Assembly (NCBI GenBank): GCA_965247055.1
Contig: CBDFGE010000003.1
Coordinates: 62,001-126,000 of the forward strand
DNA length: 64,000 nucleotides
DNA from: CBDFGE01 sp965247055
Lineage (GTDB): Bacteria; Chloroflexota; Dehalococcoidia; Lucifugimonadales; JAGWBF01
Direction: 5' to 3'
Shown here piece after piece: positions 17,488-25,495 of the stretch. Position numbers and translations under genes: made by a program. Within the stretch, counting starts at the first letter, position 1, and the number at the start of each line of letters is the position of its first letter. The notes under the pieces are model-generated. The model did not search any database, was not told where the DNA came from, and saw only the letters and a list, made by a program, of their open reading frames with translations.

Positions 17488-17850
17488 GTGATCCTTCGAC
17501 TTTACACCGGGGAGGACGGCCAGTCCCACTTCGAGAAGATGAACATGCCGGCGGGGGCGGTGGAGGAGGTGGCCCTGGCACCCGGGGCCGACTTGATGTT
17601 TCTCCGCACCCCCGACGGACACTTCCGCGACTGGCACAACGCGCCCCGTCGCCGGTACGTCATCCTGCTCTCCGGCCAGATGGAGGTGGGTATTGGCGAC
17701 GGGACGGTGCTGACCCTCTTCCCCGGTGACGTGGTACTGTCGGAGGACCTAACTGGCCAGGGCCACACCATACGCTGCGTCAACGGCCCCCGTGTCACCC
17801 TCACGGCGTACTTGCCGGACGCCGACCCTGGCACAGCGGCCGGCGGTTAG
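17488..17850 (+). CDS. Small cupin-fold protein
   Basis: The 120-residue protein starts at a GTG and fits a single cupin barrel: WHNAPRRRYVILLSGQMEVGIGDG followed by LFPGDVVLSEDLTGQGHTIR and then a final beta strand. The second-motif His of QGHTIR is present, while the first metal-binding motif is degenerate (WHNAPRRRY, lacking the usual HxH). It is probably co-transcribed with hyuAB and may be an accessory or sensor protein for the same substrate. That role is inferred from position only. Confidence 0.65.
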   Translation: MILRLYTGEDGQSHFEKMNMPAGAVEEVALAPGADLMFLRTPDGHFRDWHNAPRRRYVILLSGQMEVGIGDGTVLTLFPGDVVLSEDLTGQGHTIRCVNGPRVTLTAYLPDADPGTAAGG

Positions 17851-17867
17851 CGGCACCAGAGCGGCGC

Positions 17868-17890
17868 GCCGGAGACGGCGGGTCTCCGGC
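17868..17890. terminator. Bidirectional hairpin between cupin and amidase genes
   Basis: A 9-bp perfect stem (GCCGGAGAC, loop GCGGG-like 5 bases, GTCTCCGGC) lies in the 50-bp gap between two convergent genes, where a shared terminator is expected. There is no T-run on either side. Confidence 0.5.
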
Positions 17891-17900
17891 CCCAGGGGGA

Positions 17901-19322
17901 TCAGGCTTCGGGGGCGCGCATCGTGTGCCACGGAGTGGCCTGCTCGTAGGAGTAGGCCGCCCTCAACAAGGTCTCCTCGCCGAAGGGCCTGGCCCCAATC
18001 TGCATCCCGATGGGCAGTCTGTCGCAGCTGAAGCCGCAGGGGATGGAGGCCGCGGGCATGGCCGCCAGGGCATAGCAACCCGTATACGACCTCCGGAAGA
18101 AAAAGCGGGTCCTTACCTCATCGGCGCTCGCGAAGGGAGCCGTCAGGGCGGTGTGTTTTGGCGGCGGGTAAGGCGAGTTGGCCGAGACCAGCACGTCCAC
18201 CCCCCGGAGGGCTTCCAGCATCTGCTTCCGGAGGAGACTCCGGGCTTTCATGGCGCGATTGTAGACCTTGTTGGGGACCAGCGCCGCGGACTGGAGCCGG
18301 GTCCGGGAGGCCGGGTCCAGGTCCATGGGCTGGTTGCGCAGGATGTCGTCCCGTGCGCCGGCCCCCTCGGTGTCGGCGATTCCCACGAATATGGCCCCCG
18401 CAAGGGAGATGAGGGGGATGGACACCTCCCGGACCTCCGCGCCAAGCTCGCGGAACACCTCCAGGGCGGCGTCGATCGCTGCCTTCACCTTGGGGTGCAG
18501 GTCGCTGTGCTCGTGCAGCTCGCGGATAACCCCGATGCGGAGTCCTCGGACGCCGTCTCGCAAATGGGCCGTGTAGTCGGGCACGGGTTTCCGGCTGGTG
18601 TAGAGGTCCCTGGGGTCGTATCCGGCGATGGCACCCAGCACCAGGGCGCAGTCCTCCACCGTCTTGGTCATGGGGGCGGCGGCGTCCATGAACCAGCACA
18701 TGGGCGTCATCCCGTACCGGCTGACCCTGGTAAAGGTCGGACGCAGGCCCACCGCGCTACAGTAGGAGCCCGGGTTGCGGCCCGACCCGCCCGTGTCCTC
18801 GCCCACAGAAGCGGCGCACAGGTGGGCGGCCAGCGCGACCCCGGAGCCGCTGCTGGACTCCCCCGGGGTGCGCTCCAGGTCCCAGGGGTTCCTTGGTATG
18901 CCCCAGGGCGGGTTCTGGGTGCCCCCCATGGCAAGCTCGCTGAGGTTGAGCTTGCCCAGAAGGATGGCGCCGGCCCTCTTGATATTCGTGATAACCGTGG
19001 CGTCCTCGTCCGGGACGAAGTCCTTGTAAACGCGAGAGCCGTTGGTGGTCAAGATGCCCTTGGTCCGGAACTGGTCCTTGACCGCCACGGGTACACCGAA
19101 CAAGGGACCCGGCTCCCCACCTCCGGCGAGGACCTTCTCCGCCTGGCGAGCCTCGGTGAGGGCCTCATCCCGGCACACGGTGATGTATGCGTGCAGCCTG
19201 GAGTCCATCGCGTCTATGCGCTCCAGATAGGACTGGACCACTTCTACCGGCGAAACCTGTTTCGCTAAGATGGCCCTGGTGGTTTCCGCAGCGGAGAGGA
19301 AGAGTAGATCCTGGCTGGCCAT
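17901..19322 (-). CDS. Amidase signature-family hydrolase
   Basis: A 473-residue amidase with the Ser-cisSer-Lys triad: Lys82 in VAVKDQF, the cis-Ser in GESSSGSG (residues 154-161) and nucleophile Ser180 in GEDTGGSGR. It hydrolyses an amide bond; the substrate is unknown. GatA is similar, but the gene is not with gatB. A GatC-like small protein is encoded immediately upstream with a 1-base gap to the amidase start, so the two probably form a complex, as known for GatA-GatC and for the AtzE-AtzG amidase pair. Confidence 0.85.
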   Translation of the reverse strand: MASQDLLFLSAAETTRAILAKQVSPVEVVQSYLERIDAMDSRLHAYITVCRDEALTEARQAEKVLAGGGEPGPLFGVPVAVKDQFRTKGILTTNGSRVYKDFVPDEDATVITNIKRAGAILLGKLNLSELAMGGTQNPPWGIPRNPWDLERTPGESSSGSGVALAAHLCAASVGEDTGGSGRNPGSYCSAVGLRPTFTRVSRYGMTPMCWFMDAAAPMTKTVEDCALVLGAIAGYDPRDLYTSRKPVPDYTAHLRDGVRGLRIGVIRELHEHSDLHPKVKAAIDAALEVFRELGAEVREVSIPLISLAGAIFVGIADTEGAGARDDILRNQPMDLDPASRTRLQSAALVPNKVYNRAMKARSLLRKQMLEALRGVDVLVSANSPYPPPKHTALTAPFASADEVRTRFFFRRSYTGCYALAAMPAASIPCGFSCDRLPIGMQIGARPFGEETLLRAAYSYEQATPWHTMRAPEA

Positions 19323-19323
19323 C

Positions 19324-19509
19324 CTATGCCTCCTCCTCCGGAAATATCACCTCGGGCTCTACGCCAACCAGGTCTAGCTCCTTGAGACGCTCCAGCTCCT
19401 CGACCAGGCTATGGAAACGGTTGGCCACCTCGGATACCTCCTCTTCCGCTATCGTGATGCCCACCAGCCGGGCAAGCTCGCGGACCCGTCCTTCCTTGGA
19501 CAGCGCCAT
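19324..19509 (-). CDS. GatC-like small amidase partner
   Basis: A 61-residue helical protein starting MALSKEGRVRELARLVGITI, which matches the first helix of GatC/AtzG-type proteins, and ending with the acidic GVEPEVIFPEEEA. The ATG at 19509 is preceded by GGAGGTGG. An upstream GTG at 19554 would add 15 residues. Its gene touches the amidase gene, so it likely stabilises that enzyme. It is not evidence of a tRNA amidotransferase because gatB is absent. Confidence 0.7.
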   Translation of the reverse strand: MALSKEGRVRELARLVGITIAEEEVSEVANRFHSLVEELERLKELDLVGVEPEVIFPEEEA

Positions 19510-19554
19510 GTCCACCTCCACTTCCTGGGATAGCTCAGTAACCTGACTCGGCAC

Positions 19555-20550
19555 CTATCGGGGGGCACAGGCCCGGATCACCTCCATGGCCCCTGCCTTG
19601 CCGTCTCCCCCGGCCCACCGAGGGGAGATGATGGGGAGGGTGATCCCCGCCTCCCGATACTGGTGTATCCTTTCTCGGCACTCCTCGGCCGTGCCCGCTA
19701 CGGCGACCTTATCTATGAGGCCATCGGGCACCAGACGCAGGGCCCGGCCCTCATCCCCTTCCTCCCAGGCCCTGCGCACCGCCTCCACCTCCTCGACGAA
19801 GCCGGCTTCCGCCATCATCCTGCGGTACCTGGGGAACCGTACGGCGGTGCGGACCATGTAAGCCCGCATAGCGTCCCGGGCTTGGGCCCTGGTGGGCGCC
19901 ACGGCACAGGCAAGGAGGGTGGCCACCTCCACGTCCTTGGGGTCCCTCCCCGCTCGCCGTGCCCCGATGGCGACGTTCTCGGCGGCGCTCCGCGCCAGCT
20001 CCAGGGTGCAGGTCGTAAGGATGGTGCCCTGGGCGATCTCGCCGCAGACCTGAAGCATGGCCGGGCGCACCCCAGCCACGTAGATGGGGATCTCCCGTCT
20101 CAGAGGCTCGAACCACAGGTCGAAGCTCTCGATGTTGAAGACCCGGCCCCTGTAGGAGACGCTGCCATCGCGCAGCAACGCCCGGACGATATCGACGCAC
20201 TCCCTCAGGCGCTGTACCGGCTGGGAGAAGGTCAGGCCATGTTCCGGCTCGACCTGCACCTTGTGGCTCGAGCCCAGCCCCAGGATGCAGCGTCCGTGGG
20301 AGAAGTGGTCCACGGACGCGGCGGCCATGGCAATGGTGGGGGCACTTCGAACAAAGACGCTGGTAATGCTGGTACCCAGGAGAATCCTGCCGGTGGCCAC
20401 GGTGCAGGCGGTCAATATCGAGAACTGGTCGCCTCCGTGACCCTCGGCGACCCAGGCCGACTCATAGCCCAGCTCGTCGGCGAGGCGAACGCAGTCGACC
20501 ACGTCCGTGGGGGACATGCCTCCGCCGAATCCTATGCCGAGGCGTTCCAT
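19555..20550 (-). CDS. LLM-class flavin-dependent oxidoreductase
   Basis: The 331-residue protein has the luciferase-like TIM-barrel features of the F420/FMN group: LADELGYESAWVAEGHGGDQ, GRILLGTSITSVFVRSAPTI, HFSHGRCILGLGSSHK and IPIYVAGVRPAMLQ. Such enzymes reduce or oxygenate small substrates with FMNH2 or F420. It sits in a minus-strand run with the amidase and the FAD dehydrogenase, suggesting a shared catabolic pathway. The stop is adjacent to the GatC-like gene. Confidence 0.85.
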   Translation of the reverse strand: MERLGIGFGGGMSPTDVVDCVRLADELGYESAWVAEGHGGDQFSILTACTVATGRILLGTSITSVFVRSAPTIAMAAASVDHFSHGRCILGLGSSHKVQVEPEHGLTFSQPVQRLRECVDIVRALLRDGSVSYRGRVFNIESFDLWFEPLRREIPIYVAGVRPAMLQVCGEIAQGTILTTCTLELARSAAENVAIGARRAGRDPKDVEVATLLACAVAPTRAQARDAMRAYMVRTAVRFPRYRRMMAEAGFVEEVEAVRRAWEEGDEGRALRLVPDGLIDKVAVAGTAEECRERIHQYREAGITLPIISPRWAGGDGKAGAMEVIRACAPR

Positions 20551-20590
20551 GACCGTGACCTCCTTAGAAACGCGGGCCGGTGGCAGGGTC

Positions 20591-22069
20591 CTAGCCGATC
20601 GCTGCCCTGGCGGCGTGGGTGCCCGCTATACGACCCATGGTCGCCGCCGCCATCAGGGCCGAGCCGGAGACGTAGCCCGAGTACCAGAGGCCACCCACCA
20701 TGTTCCCCGCCGCATACAGTCCGGGGACGGGCCATCCGGCCACGTGTTGGACCTGGGCCGTCTTGGGGTCTATTTTCAGCCCACTGTAGGTGAAGGTGAT
20801 GCCACAGCACAGGGCATAGCCCTCGAAGGGCGGCTCGTCGATGGACATGGCGTAGTTGCTCTTGGGCGGCACGACACCGGTGGTGGATTTGCCGTCCTTG
20901 CGGAAGGGGCTGGGGTCGGCCACTCCTGGGCTGACGCCAGCGTTGAAGGCCCGTACCGTCTCGGCCAGCCCGGCGGGGTCTACCCCGAGCTTCTCCCCCA
21001 GGGATTCCAGGGCATCGGCTTTGGCCCCGGTGGCTTTGTCGTAGTCAACCAGGAGTCCCAGCCGGCGCGCTTTGGCGTCGAACACCTGGAAAGCCACGCT
21101 CTGTGGCTGTTTCAGGATAGCCTGTCCCATGGTCCCGTAGATCTTGGCCCGAACGTCCGCCGCCTCGTCCACGAATCGCCGGCCCTGGATGTTCACCATG
21201 ATCCCGTAGGGAAAGGCGAAACGGTTCCACTCCCGGCCGCTGATGCTCTGAGACGAGGGCAGGCTGAACCAGGGGCGGTTCAGGTCCTGGGGGGTGGCGT
21301 GGCAACTGGTCCAGTTCCCATAGGGCATGGCACCTATGTCCAGGGACATACGGATGCCGTCTCCCGTGTTGTAGGGTACGCCCTTCATCTTGACCCTGTC
21401 CCAGCGGGGCCCCAGGTAGCTGGCCCGCATCTCGGGGTTGCCCTCGAAGCCCCCGCAGGCCAGCACCGTCTGCCTGGCGTAGGCCGTCGTACTACCGGTG
21501 GGCGTCAGGGCCCTGACCCCGGCCACGCGGCCCTCCCGGTCCCGGACAAGCTCCTCGGCGGCCGTCTCGTGGTGGATGGGTACTCCTAGCCCCTCCAGGT
21601 AGGCGAAGTTCCACTGCTGGAACTGGTAGCCCCCTCCGTTAAGCATGATCACGTTGCCGGTGGTGGGGCTGCCGTAGCTGGGTACCCACTCGTGGCCCTT
21701 GGAGCGGAGCCACCGTGCCGTCCCGTAAGCCTCGGTCACGTGTACGTCAAGCAGGTCCTGATCGCTCTGTCCGCCTGTGGCCTGCATGATCTCGTCCCAC
21801 AGGTCCGCCTCGGTACGGCTGGGCACCCGGTCCGCTATGGCGGCGAGCTCTCCCTCGGAGGCCTCGTTCATAAGAGGGACCAGGTCCTCGACCCCGGTGT
21901 AGGGAAAACGCATCTGGCCCGTTAAGGCGGTGCTGCCTCCCCGTTCCCCCCTGGGAGCCTTTTCCAGCACCCCAACGCTGGCGCCCTGGTCCAGGGCCGC
22001 CATGGCCGCGCACAGACCGGCGGCCCCAGTGCCCACCACCAGGACGTCGTAGTGCAGTTCGCGGGGCAA
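20591..22069 (-). CDS. FAD-dependent dehydrogenase (fumarate reductase/succinate dehydrogenase flavoprotein-like)
   Basis: A 492-residue flavoprotein with an N-terminal dinucleotide-binding motif VVGTGAAGLCAAMAA, a middle NTGDGIRMSLDIGAM block and a C-terminal VPGLYAAGNMVGGLWY-GYVSG FAD motif. It resembles soluble fumarate reductase, tricarballylate dehydrogenase and 3-ketosteroid dehydrogenase flavoproteins. The substrate is not readable from sequence. It is the first gene of a minus-strand unit with its own promoter (22172-22200); the LLM gene follows 40 bp later. Confidence 0.82.
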   Translation of the reverse strand: MPRELHYDVLVVGTGAAGLCAAMAALDQGASVGVLEKAPRGERGGSTALTGQMRFPYTGVEDLVPLMNEASEGELAAIADRVPSRTEADLWDEIMQATGGQSDQDLLDVHVTEAYGTARWLRSKGHEWVPSYGSPTTGNVIMLNGGGYQFQQWNFAYLEGLGVPIHHETAAEELVRDREGRVAGVRALTPTGSTTAYARQTVLACGGFEGNPEMRASYLGPRWDRVKMKGVPYNTGDGIRMSLDIGAMPYGNWTSCHATPQDLNRPWFSLPSSQSISGREWNRFAFPYGIMVNIQGRRFVDEAADVRAKIYGTMGQAILKQPQSVAFQVFDAKARRLGLLVDYDKATGAKADALESLGEKLGVDPAGLAETVRAFNAGVSPGVADPSPFRKDGKSTTGVVPPKSNYAMSIDEPPFEGYALCCGITFTYSGLKIDPKTAQVQHVAGWPVPGLYAAGNMVGGLWYSGYVSGSALMAAATMGRIAGTHAARAAIG

Positions 22070-22171
22070 ATGCCCCCTCCATGGGCGGGACTCACCCGGC
22101 CGGGGCTTCGCCGGGTGGCTAAGCTGGCCTTGGGGGCCTCGCCGACCAAGGCCAGCGCCGAGGCGAGTACC

Positions 22172-22200
22172 AGTGTAATCGCCCCCCTATGCGGTGTCAA
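22172..22200 (-). promoter_or_regulatory. Vegetative promoter for the FAD dehydrogenase operon
   Basis: On the minus strand TTGACA (22195-22200) and TACACT (22172-22177) are 17 bp apart, about 100 bp before the gene. It is back-to-back with the mgtE-side promoter at 22230. Confidence 0.6.
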
Positions 22201-22229
22201 CGGCGTTTGTTTTTGGTCGCGCCCGGTCG

Positions 22230-22258
22230 TTGACCGGGTACAACCTCGTAGCTATACT
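22230..22258 (+). promoter_or_regulatory. Vegetative promoter for the mgtE transcript
   Basis: TTGACC (22230-22235) and TATACT (22253-22258) with a 17-bp spacer. The predicted start near 22265 falls at the first base of the structured leader described next. Confidence 0.65.
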
Positions 22259-22265
22259 CAGCAGA

Positions 22266-22326
22266 GCGCCAGGCGGGGCACGGTCCTGCTACGCCGAGCT
22301 AGCTAATAGCAGGCACACCCTGGCGC
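22266..22326 (+). ncRNA. Structured 5' leader, candidate cis-regulatory RNA
   Basis: An 8-bp outer stem GCGCCAGG (22266-22273) with CCTGGCGC (22319-22326) encloses a 7-bp inner stem CCTGCTA (22285-22291) with TAGCAGG (22307-22313). The inner loop contains AGCTAGCT. The structure begins where transcription should start and lies 39 bp before the first ORF. mgtE genes are often controlled by Mg-sensing leaders, but I do not recognise an M-box or another known class here. Confidence 0.4.
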
Positions 22327-22364
22327 GGAAAGCCCGCCCGGTACTCATCTGAGGGGGTTCCGAC

Positions 22365-22577
22365 ATGATACGGAGCGCCTATGGGGACAGGGACGCCATC
22401 ACGGTGCGGCGGGCCTACGTGGACACGCCCGAAGACCAGGTCCACTACATTGAGGAGGGGCGGGGAGAGCACATGATACTCCTGCACCAGGGCCCTCGCT
22501 CCTCACGCACGTGTGTGAAGCCGGTCCCCCTGCTGGCAGAGAGCTATCGGTCCATAGCCATCGACATGTTGGGGTGA
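22365..22577 (+). pseudogene. Truncated alpha/beta-hydrolase N-terminus
   Basis: The 70-residue ORF covers only the first strands of an alpha/beta hydrolase: YVDTPEDQVHYIEEGRGEHM, ILLHQGPRSSRT (oxyanion-hole HQGP region) and LLAESYRSIAIDMLG, then a stop. The nucleophile, acid and histidine are all absent. A ribosome site GAGGGGG precedes the ATG, and the TGA is 4 bases before the mgtE GTG, so it may persist as a translated leader. It looks like the relic of a gene whose rest was replaced by mgtE. Confidence 0.65.
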
Positions 22578-22581
22578 ATCT

Positions 22582-23955
22582 GTGGACGAGTCCCAGGACC
22601 AACCGACCAACGCGATAGAGCAGGCCCACGAGCAGATGCGCCGGGCGCGGGAGTACCTGGACGACCGGAACTACGGGCCTGCCCAGGCCGCGTTCGCCCT
22701 ACTTCACGCCGCAGACCAGGCTGAGCTTATCCGGGAACTAGCAGACGAGCACCAGCAGGTTTTGCTGGGCTCGTTCGCGCCTGGAGAGGCGGCCAGCATC
22801 ATGGAGCAGATGGAGCCGGAGGATGCGGTAAATGTGTTCGGGGGCCTGCCTTCCGGGGCTCTGTCGGCTATCCTGGACCAGACCGCTCCCGACGTGGTGG
22901 CAGACTTCCTGAAGCAGCTCCCCGAGGAGCAGTCCCGCCAAGCCCTGGAGGGGATGGAGCAGAGCGAGGGGGTTGCTCCCCTCATGGAATACTCCGACGA
23001 GACTGCCGGGGGCATAATGACCCCCGAGTACCTATCGGTGCGGGACGACGTGACGGCGACCAACGCCTTGGACGGCCTACGCATCCTGGGCCCCGAGGCC
23101 GAGGACATCGGCTTCATTATGGTCGTGGATTCAGAGGCCAAGCTGGTGGGGTCGTTGGGGCTGGTGCGGCTGGCCCTGGCCCGGCCCACGGTTCCTGTGC
23201 GGGACATCATGGACCATGAAGTAGTGTCGGTTGCTGCGGGCACGGACCAGGAGCAATGTGCGAGGCTGATGGAGCGATACGACCTCAGGTACCTCCCGGT
23301 GGTGGACGAGGAAGGCCACCTGATCGGCGTCATCCTGATAGAGGACCTGGTGGACGTCCTTCAGGAGGAGGCCACCGAGGACATGTACGGCATGACCGGC
23401 ATCGTGGGAGAGAGGATATTCGGACCCCTCCCGAGCTCCATTCGCCGGCGACTGCCCTGGCTTACCCTCAACCTGGGTACCACCATCCTGGCGGCCCTGG
23501 TGATCAGCCTGTTCGAGTCGACGATACAAAAGTTGGTCACCTTGGCCGTGCTCCTGCCGGTTATAGCGGGGCAAGGGGGTATCGGCGGTACACAGACTCT
23601 GACACTGGTGATTAGGAGTATCTCCCTGGGACAGATGCCTCCGCGGAGGGCATTTCGGTTGCTCGGTAGGGAGTTACTCCTTGGCCTTATCCATGGCGTT
23701 CTACTTGGCGTGATTATCGGGGGGGTCGTGTACCTCTGGAAAGGGAATTTCATGCTGGGGGTGGTGCTGTTCCTGGCCATGACCGGCAACATGGCGGTGG
23801 CGGGGGTGGCCGGCGGGTTCATCCCCCTGGCGATGCGCCTCTTCCGTCTGGACCCGGCGTTGGGCTCCGCCGTCATCGTCACCACTATCACCGATGTGGT
23901 GGGCTTCCTGCTATTCTTGGGCATCGCCGCAGCCCTTATTAGCAGGCTGGTATAG
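22582..23955 (+). CDS. mgtE: Magnesium transporter MgtE
   Basis: A 457-residue MgtE with the cytosolic superhelical N domain (about 30-135), two CBS domains (about 145-265; ETAGGIMTPEYLSV and YDLRYLPVVDEEGHLIGVI) and five transmembrane helices from about 290 with LLPVIAGQGGIGGTQTLTL. It is a gated Mg2+ channel, closed when Mg2+ binds the N and CBS domains. The GTG start has only a weak ribosome site, so translation may be coupled to the short hydrolase fragment just upstream. Confidence 0.92.
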   Translation: MDESQDQPTNAIEQAHEQMRRAREYLDDRNYGPAQAAFALLHAADQAELIRELADEHQQVLLGSFAPGEAASIMEQMEPEDAVNVFGGLPSGALSAILDQTAPDVVADFLKQLPEEQSRQALEGMEQSEGVAPLMEYSDETAGGIMTPEYLSVRDDVTATNALDGLRILGPEAEDIGFIMVVDSEAKLVGSLGLVRLALARPTVPVRDIMDHEVVSVAAGTDQEQCARLMERYDLRYLPVVDEEGHLIGVILIEDLVDVLQEEATEDMYGMTGIVGERIFGPLPSSIRRRLPWLTLNLGTTILAALVISLFESTIQKLVTLAVLLPVIAGQGGIGGTQTLTLVIRSISLGQMPPRRAFRLLGRELLLGLIHGVLLGVIIGGVVYLWKGNFMLGVVLFLAMTGNMAVAGVAGGFIPLAMRLFRLDPALGSAVIVTTITDVVGFLLFLGIAAALISRLV

Positions 23956-24102
23956 CCTGGCGAAGGGGGCTTGAGTATACCAAACCTCGAGATGGCCACC
24001 CTGGCCAGCGCCGACGACAACGCGCCCGAGTCCAACCCCTCGGCACTGTCGGCCCTGATGATCGAGTACCTGCGCAAGCACCCGATGCAGGTGGAGGACG
24101 AC

Positions 24103-24573
24103 CTAGCCCCTTCGCCAGAACTGCCATCCCTGCTTCCTGGGCTCCGGCTCCGCCGGGGAGGAGGAGGGGATAGGCTCGGCCTCCGCGGCAGCGGTCGCCT
24201 CTACAGGAGACGCGGACCGGATGGGCTCCGCCTCGCCCGTCGGGGCAGCCCCCTCACCGGCGGGGGGTTGGACCGGCGCGGGTGCCGTCGCCGCCGAAGG
24301 GTCGGCCTGGAGGTGCTGCACCTCCGGCTCCACCTCCATCTCCAGGTCACCGCCGAACAGGTCCCAGGGGTGGAACTCCTCCACGAAGGCCTTGGCCTCC
24401 TCCATGGTGCCTAACCCCTTCTGGGCCCGCCCGGGGTCGTAGGTGTTGGTCATGGCCAGGGCATCGTATCCGCGAGGGGTGCCCCGGACCGCCCCGACCT
24501 CAGTCTCCGTTCCATCGTCCGCGCAAAGGACGAGCTGCTGCCCCGATTTACGCTCTTTCCAGAATAGCCTCAT
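24103..24573 (-). CDS. Hypothetical protein with Ala/Pro/Glu-rich tail
   Basis: A 156-residue protein I do not recognise. The N-terminal 70 residues look ordered: MRLFWKERKSGQQLVLCADD, then GYDALAMTNTYDPGRAQKGL and FVEEFHPWDLFGGDLEME. The remainder is low-complexity Ala/Pro/Glu/Ser and ends KQGWQFWRRG. No signal peptide or membrane helix is visible. It lies convergent to mgtE and 63 bp downstream of the phosphodiesterase gene on the same strand. Confidence 0.55.
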   Translation of the reverse strand: MRLFWKERKSGQQLVLCADDGTETEVGAVRGTPRGYDALAMTNTYDPGRAQKGLGTMEEAKAFVEEFHPWDLFGGDLEMEVEPEVQHLQADPSAATAPAPVQPPAGEGAAPTGEAEPIRSASPVEATAAAEAEPIPSSSPAEPEPRKQGWQFWRRG

Positions 24574-24636
24574 GGCAGACCATCTCCTTTCCCCAGCTGC
24601 TGGTATCGCCCTTATCTCCCTTCCCCCGCTACCGCC

Positions 24637-25431
24637 TCATGTTCGCCTCTCCTGGAGCAGGCCGGACTTCTGCCGCGCCAGGATGTCCGGCCGGTCCGTT
24701 ACCGCCGCGTCAAGTCCCATCTCCCTCAGCTCTCGCATATCGGCCCCCACGTCCAGGTCCCAGGCTGCCACCCTTTTCCCTTGGGCGTGGAACCTGGCCA
24801 GCCTGCCGGTGTCCAGGCTACCCCGGTCTGGAGCAAACCAGTGGGGATTCACCAGGGGACACATCCAGCGGGCCCTCAATGGGAGGGGGTGGTGGCTCGA
24901 CCAGATGTAACCCCGGACTATCCTGGGCTCCATGGCCCGTAGCAAGGCCATAGGTACAGGGTTAAAGCTGGCGACCATAGTGCCATCCCAGCGGCCCCGG
25001 CCCCGGATAATGCCCGCCACGCTCTTTACAAGGGGCCAGGCGCCCGGGCCCCGTGCCTTCATCTCCACGTACACTGGGAAGTCGCCGGGCACGGGATCGA
25101 ACACCTCTTCCAGGGTGGGCACCCTCTCACCCAGGTACTGGGGGCCGAACCAGGACCCGGCGTCCAGCGCTTTCAGCTCGGCCAACGTGTAGGAACCCAC
25201 CGGCCCCCGCCCGCCGGTGGTCCGGTCCACCGTTCTATCGTGGATGACGGCCACGCGGCCGTCCCTGGTGAGGCGAACGTCCAGCTCTATGGCGTCGGCC
25301 CCCACCTCCAGCGCCATGCGGAAGGCGGCCAGGGTGTTCTCGGGCGCCAAGCCGGCTCCGCCCCTGTGGGCCACCACCAAGGGATAATCCAGGGAGCCCG
25401 GGGCGAACCGCCAACTCCTGTTCCGTGCCAT
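24637..25431 (-). CDS. Glycerophosphodiester phosphodiesterase family protein
   Basis: A 264-residue GDPD-family enzyme that hydrolyses glycerophosphodiesters to glycerol-3-phosphate and an alcohol. The active-site start VVAHRGGAGLAPENTLAAF, the metal-binding AIELDVRLTRDG and VIHDRTVDRTT are all present, and the C-terminal AAWDLDV and GLDAAVTDRPDIL close the barrel. The ATG at 25431 is chosen over the longer frame because the family begins there. No signal peptide is visible, so it is probably cytosolic. Confidence 0.85.
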   Translation of the reverse strand: MARNRSWRFAPGSLDYPLVVAHRGGAGLAPENTLAAFRMALEVGADAIELDVRLTRDGRVAVIHDRTVDRTTGGRGPVGSYTLAELKALDAGSWFGPQYLGERVPTLEEVFDPVPGDFPVYVEMKARGPGAWPLVKSVAGIIRGRGRWDGTMVASFNPVPMALLRAMEPRIVRGYIWSSHHPLPLRARWMCPLVNPHWFAPDRGSLDTGRLARFHAQGKRVAAWDLDVGADMRELREMGLDAAVTDRPDILARQKSGLLQERRT

Positions 25432-25495
25432 TGCCCTTGTAGTATGCCACCGGCCCCCTGGGTTACGCAACGGCCACCGTCCAACAGAGGACTCG

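Noticed and set aside
23971..24414. Plus-strand frame after mgtE starting SIPNLEMATLASADDNAPES
   Set aside because: The first 50 residues look protein-like but then run antisense through the 24103-24573 gene into Arg/Gly-rich sequence; TTG start without a ribosome site.
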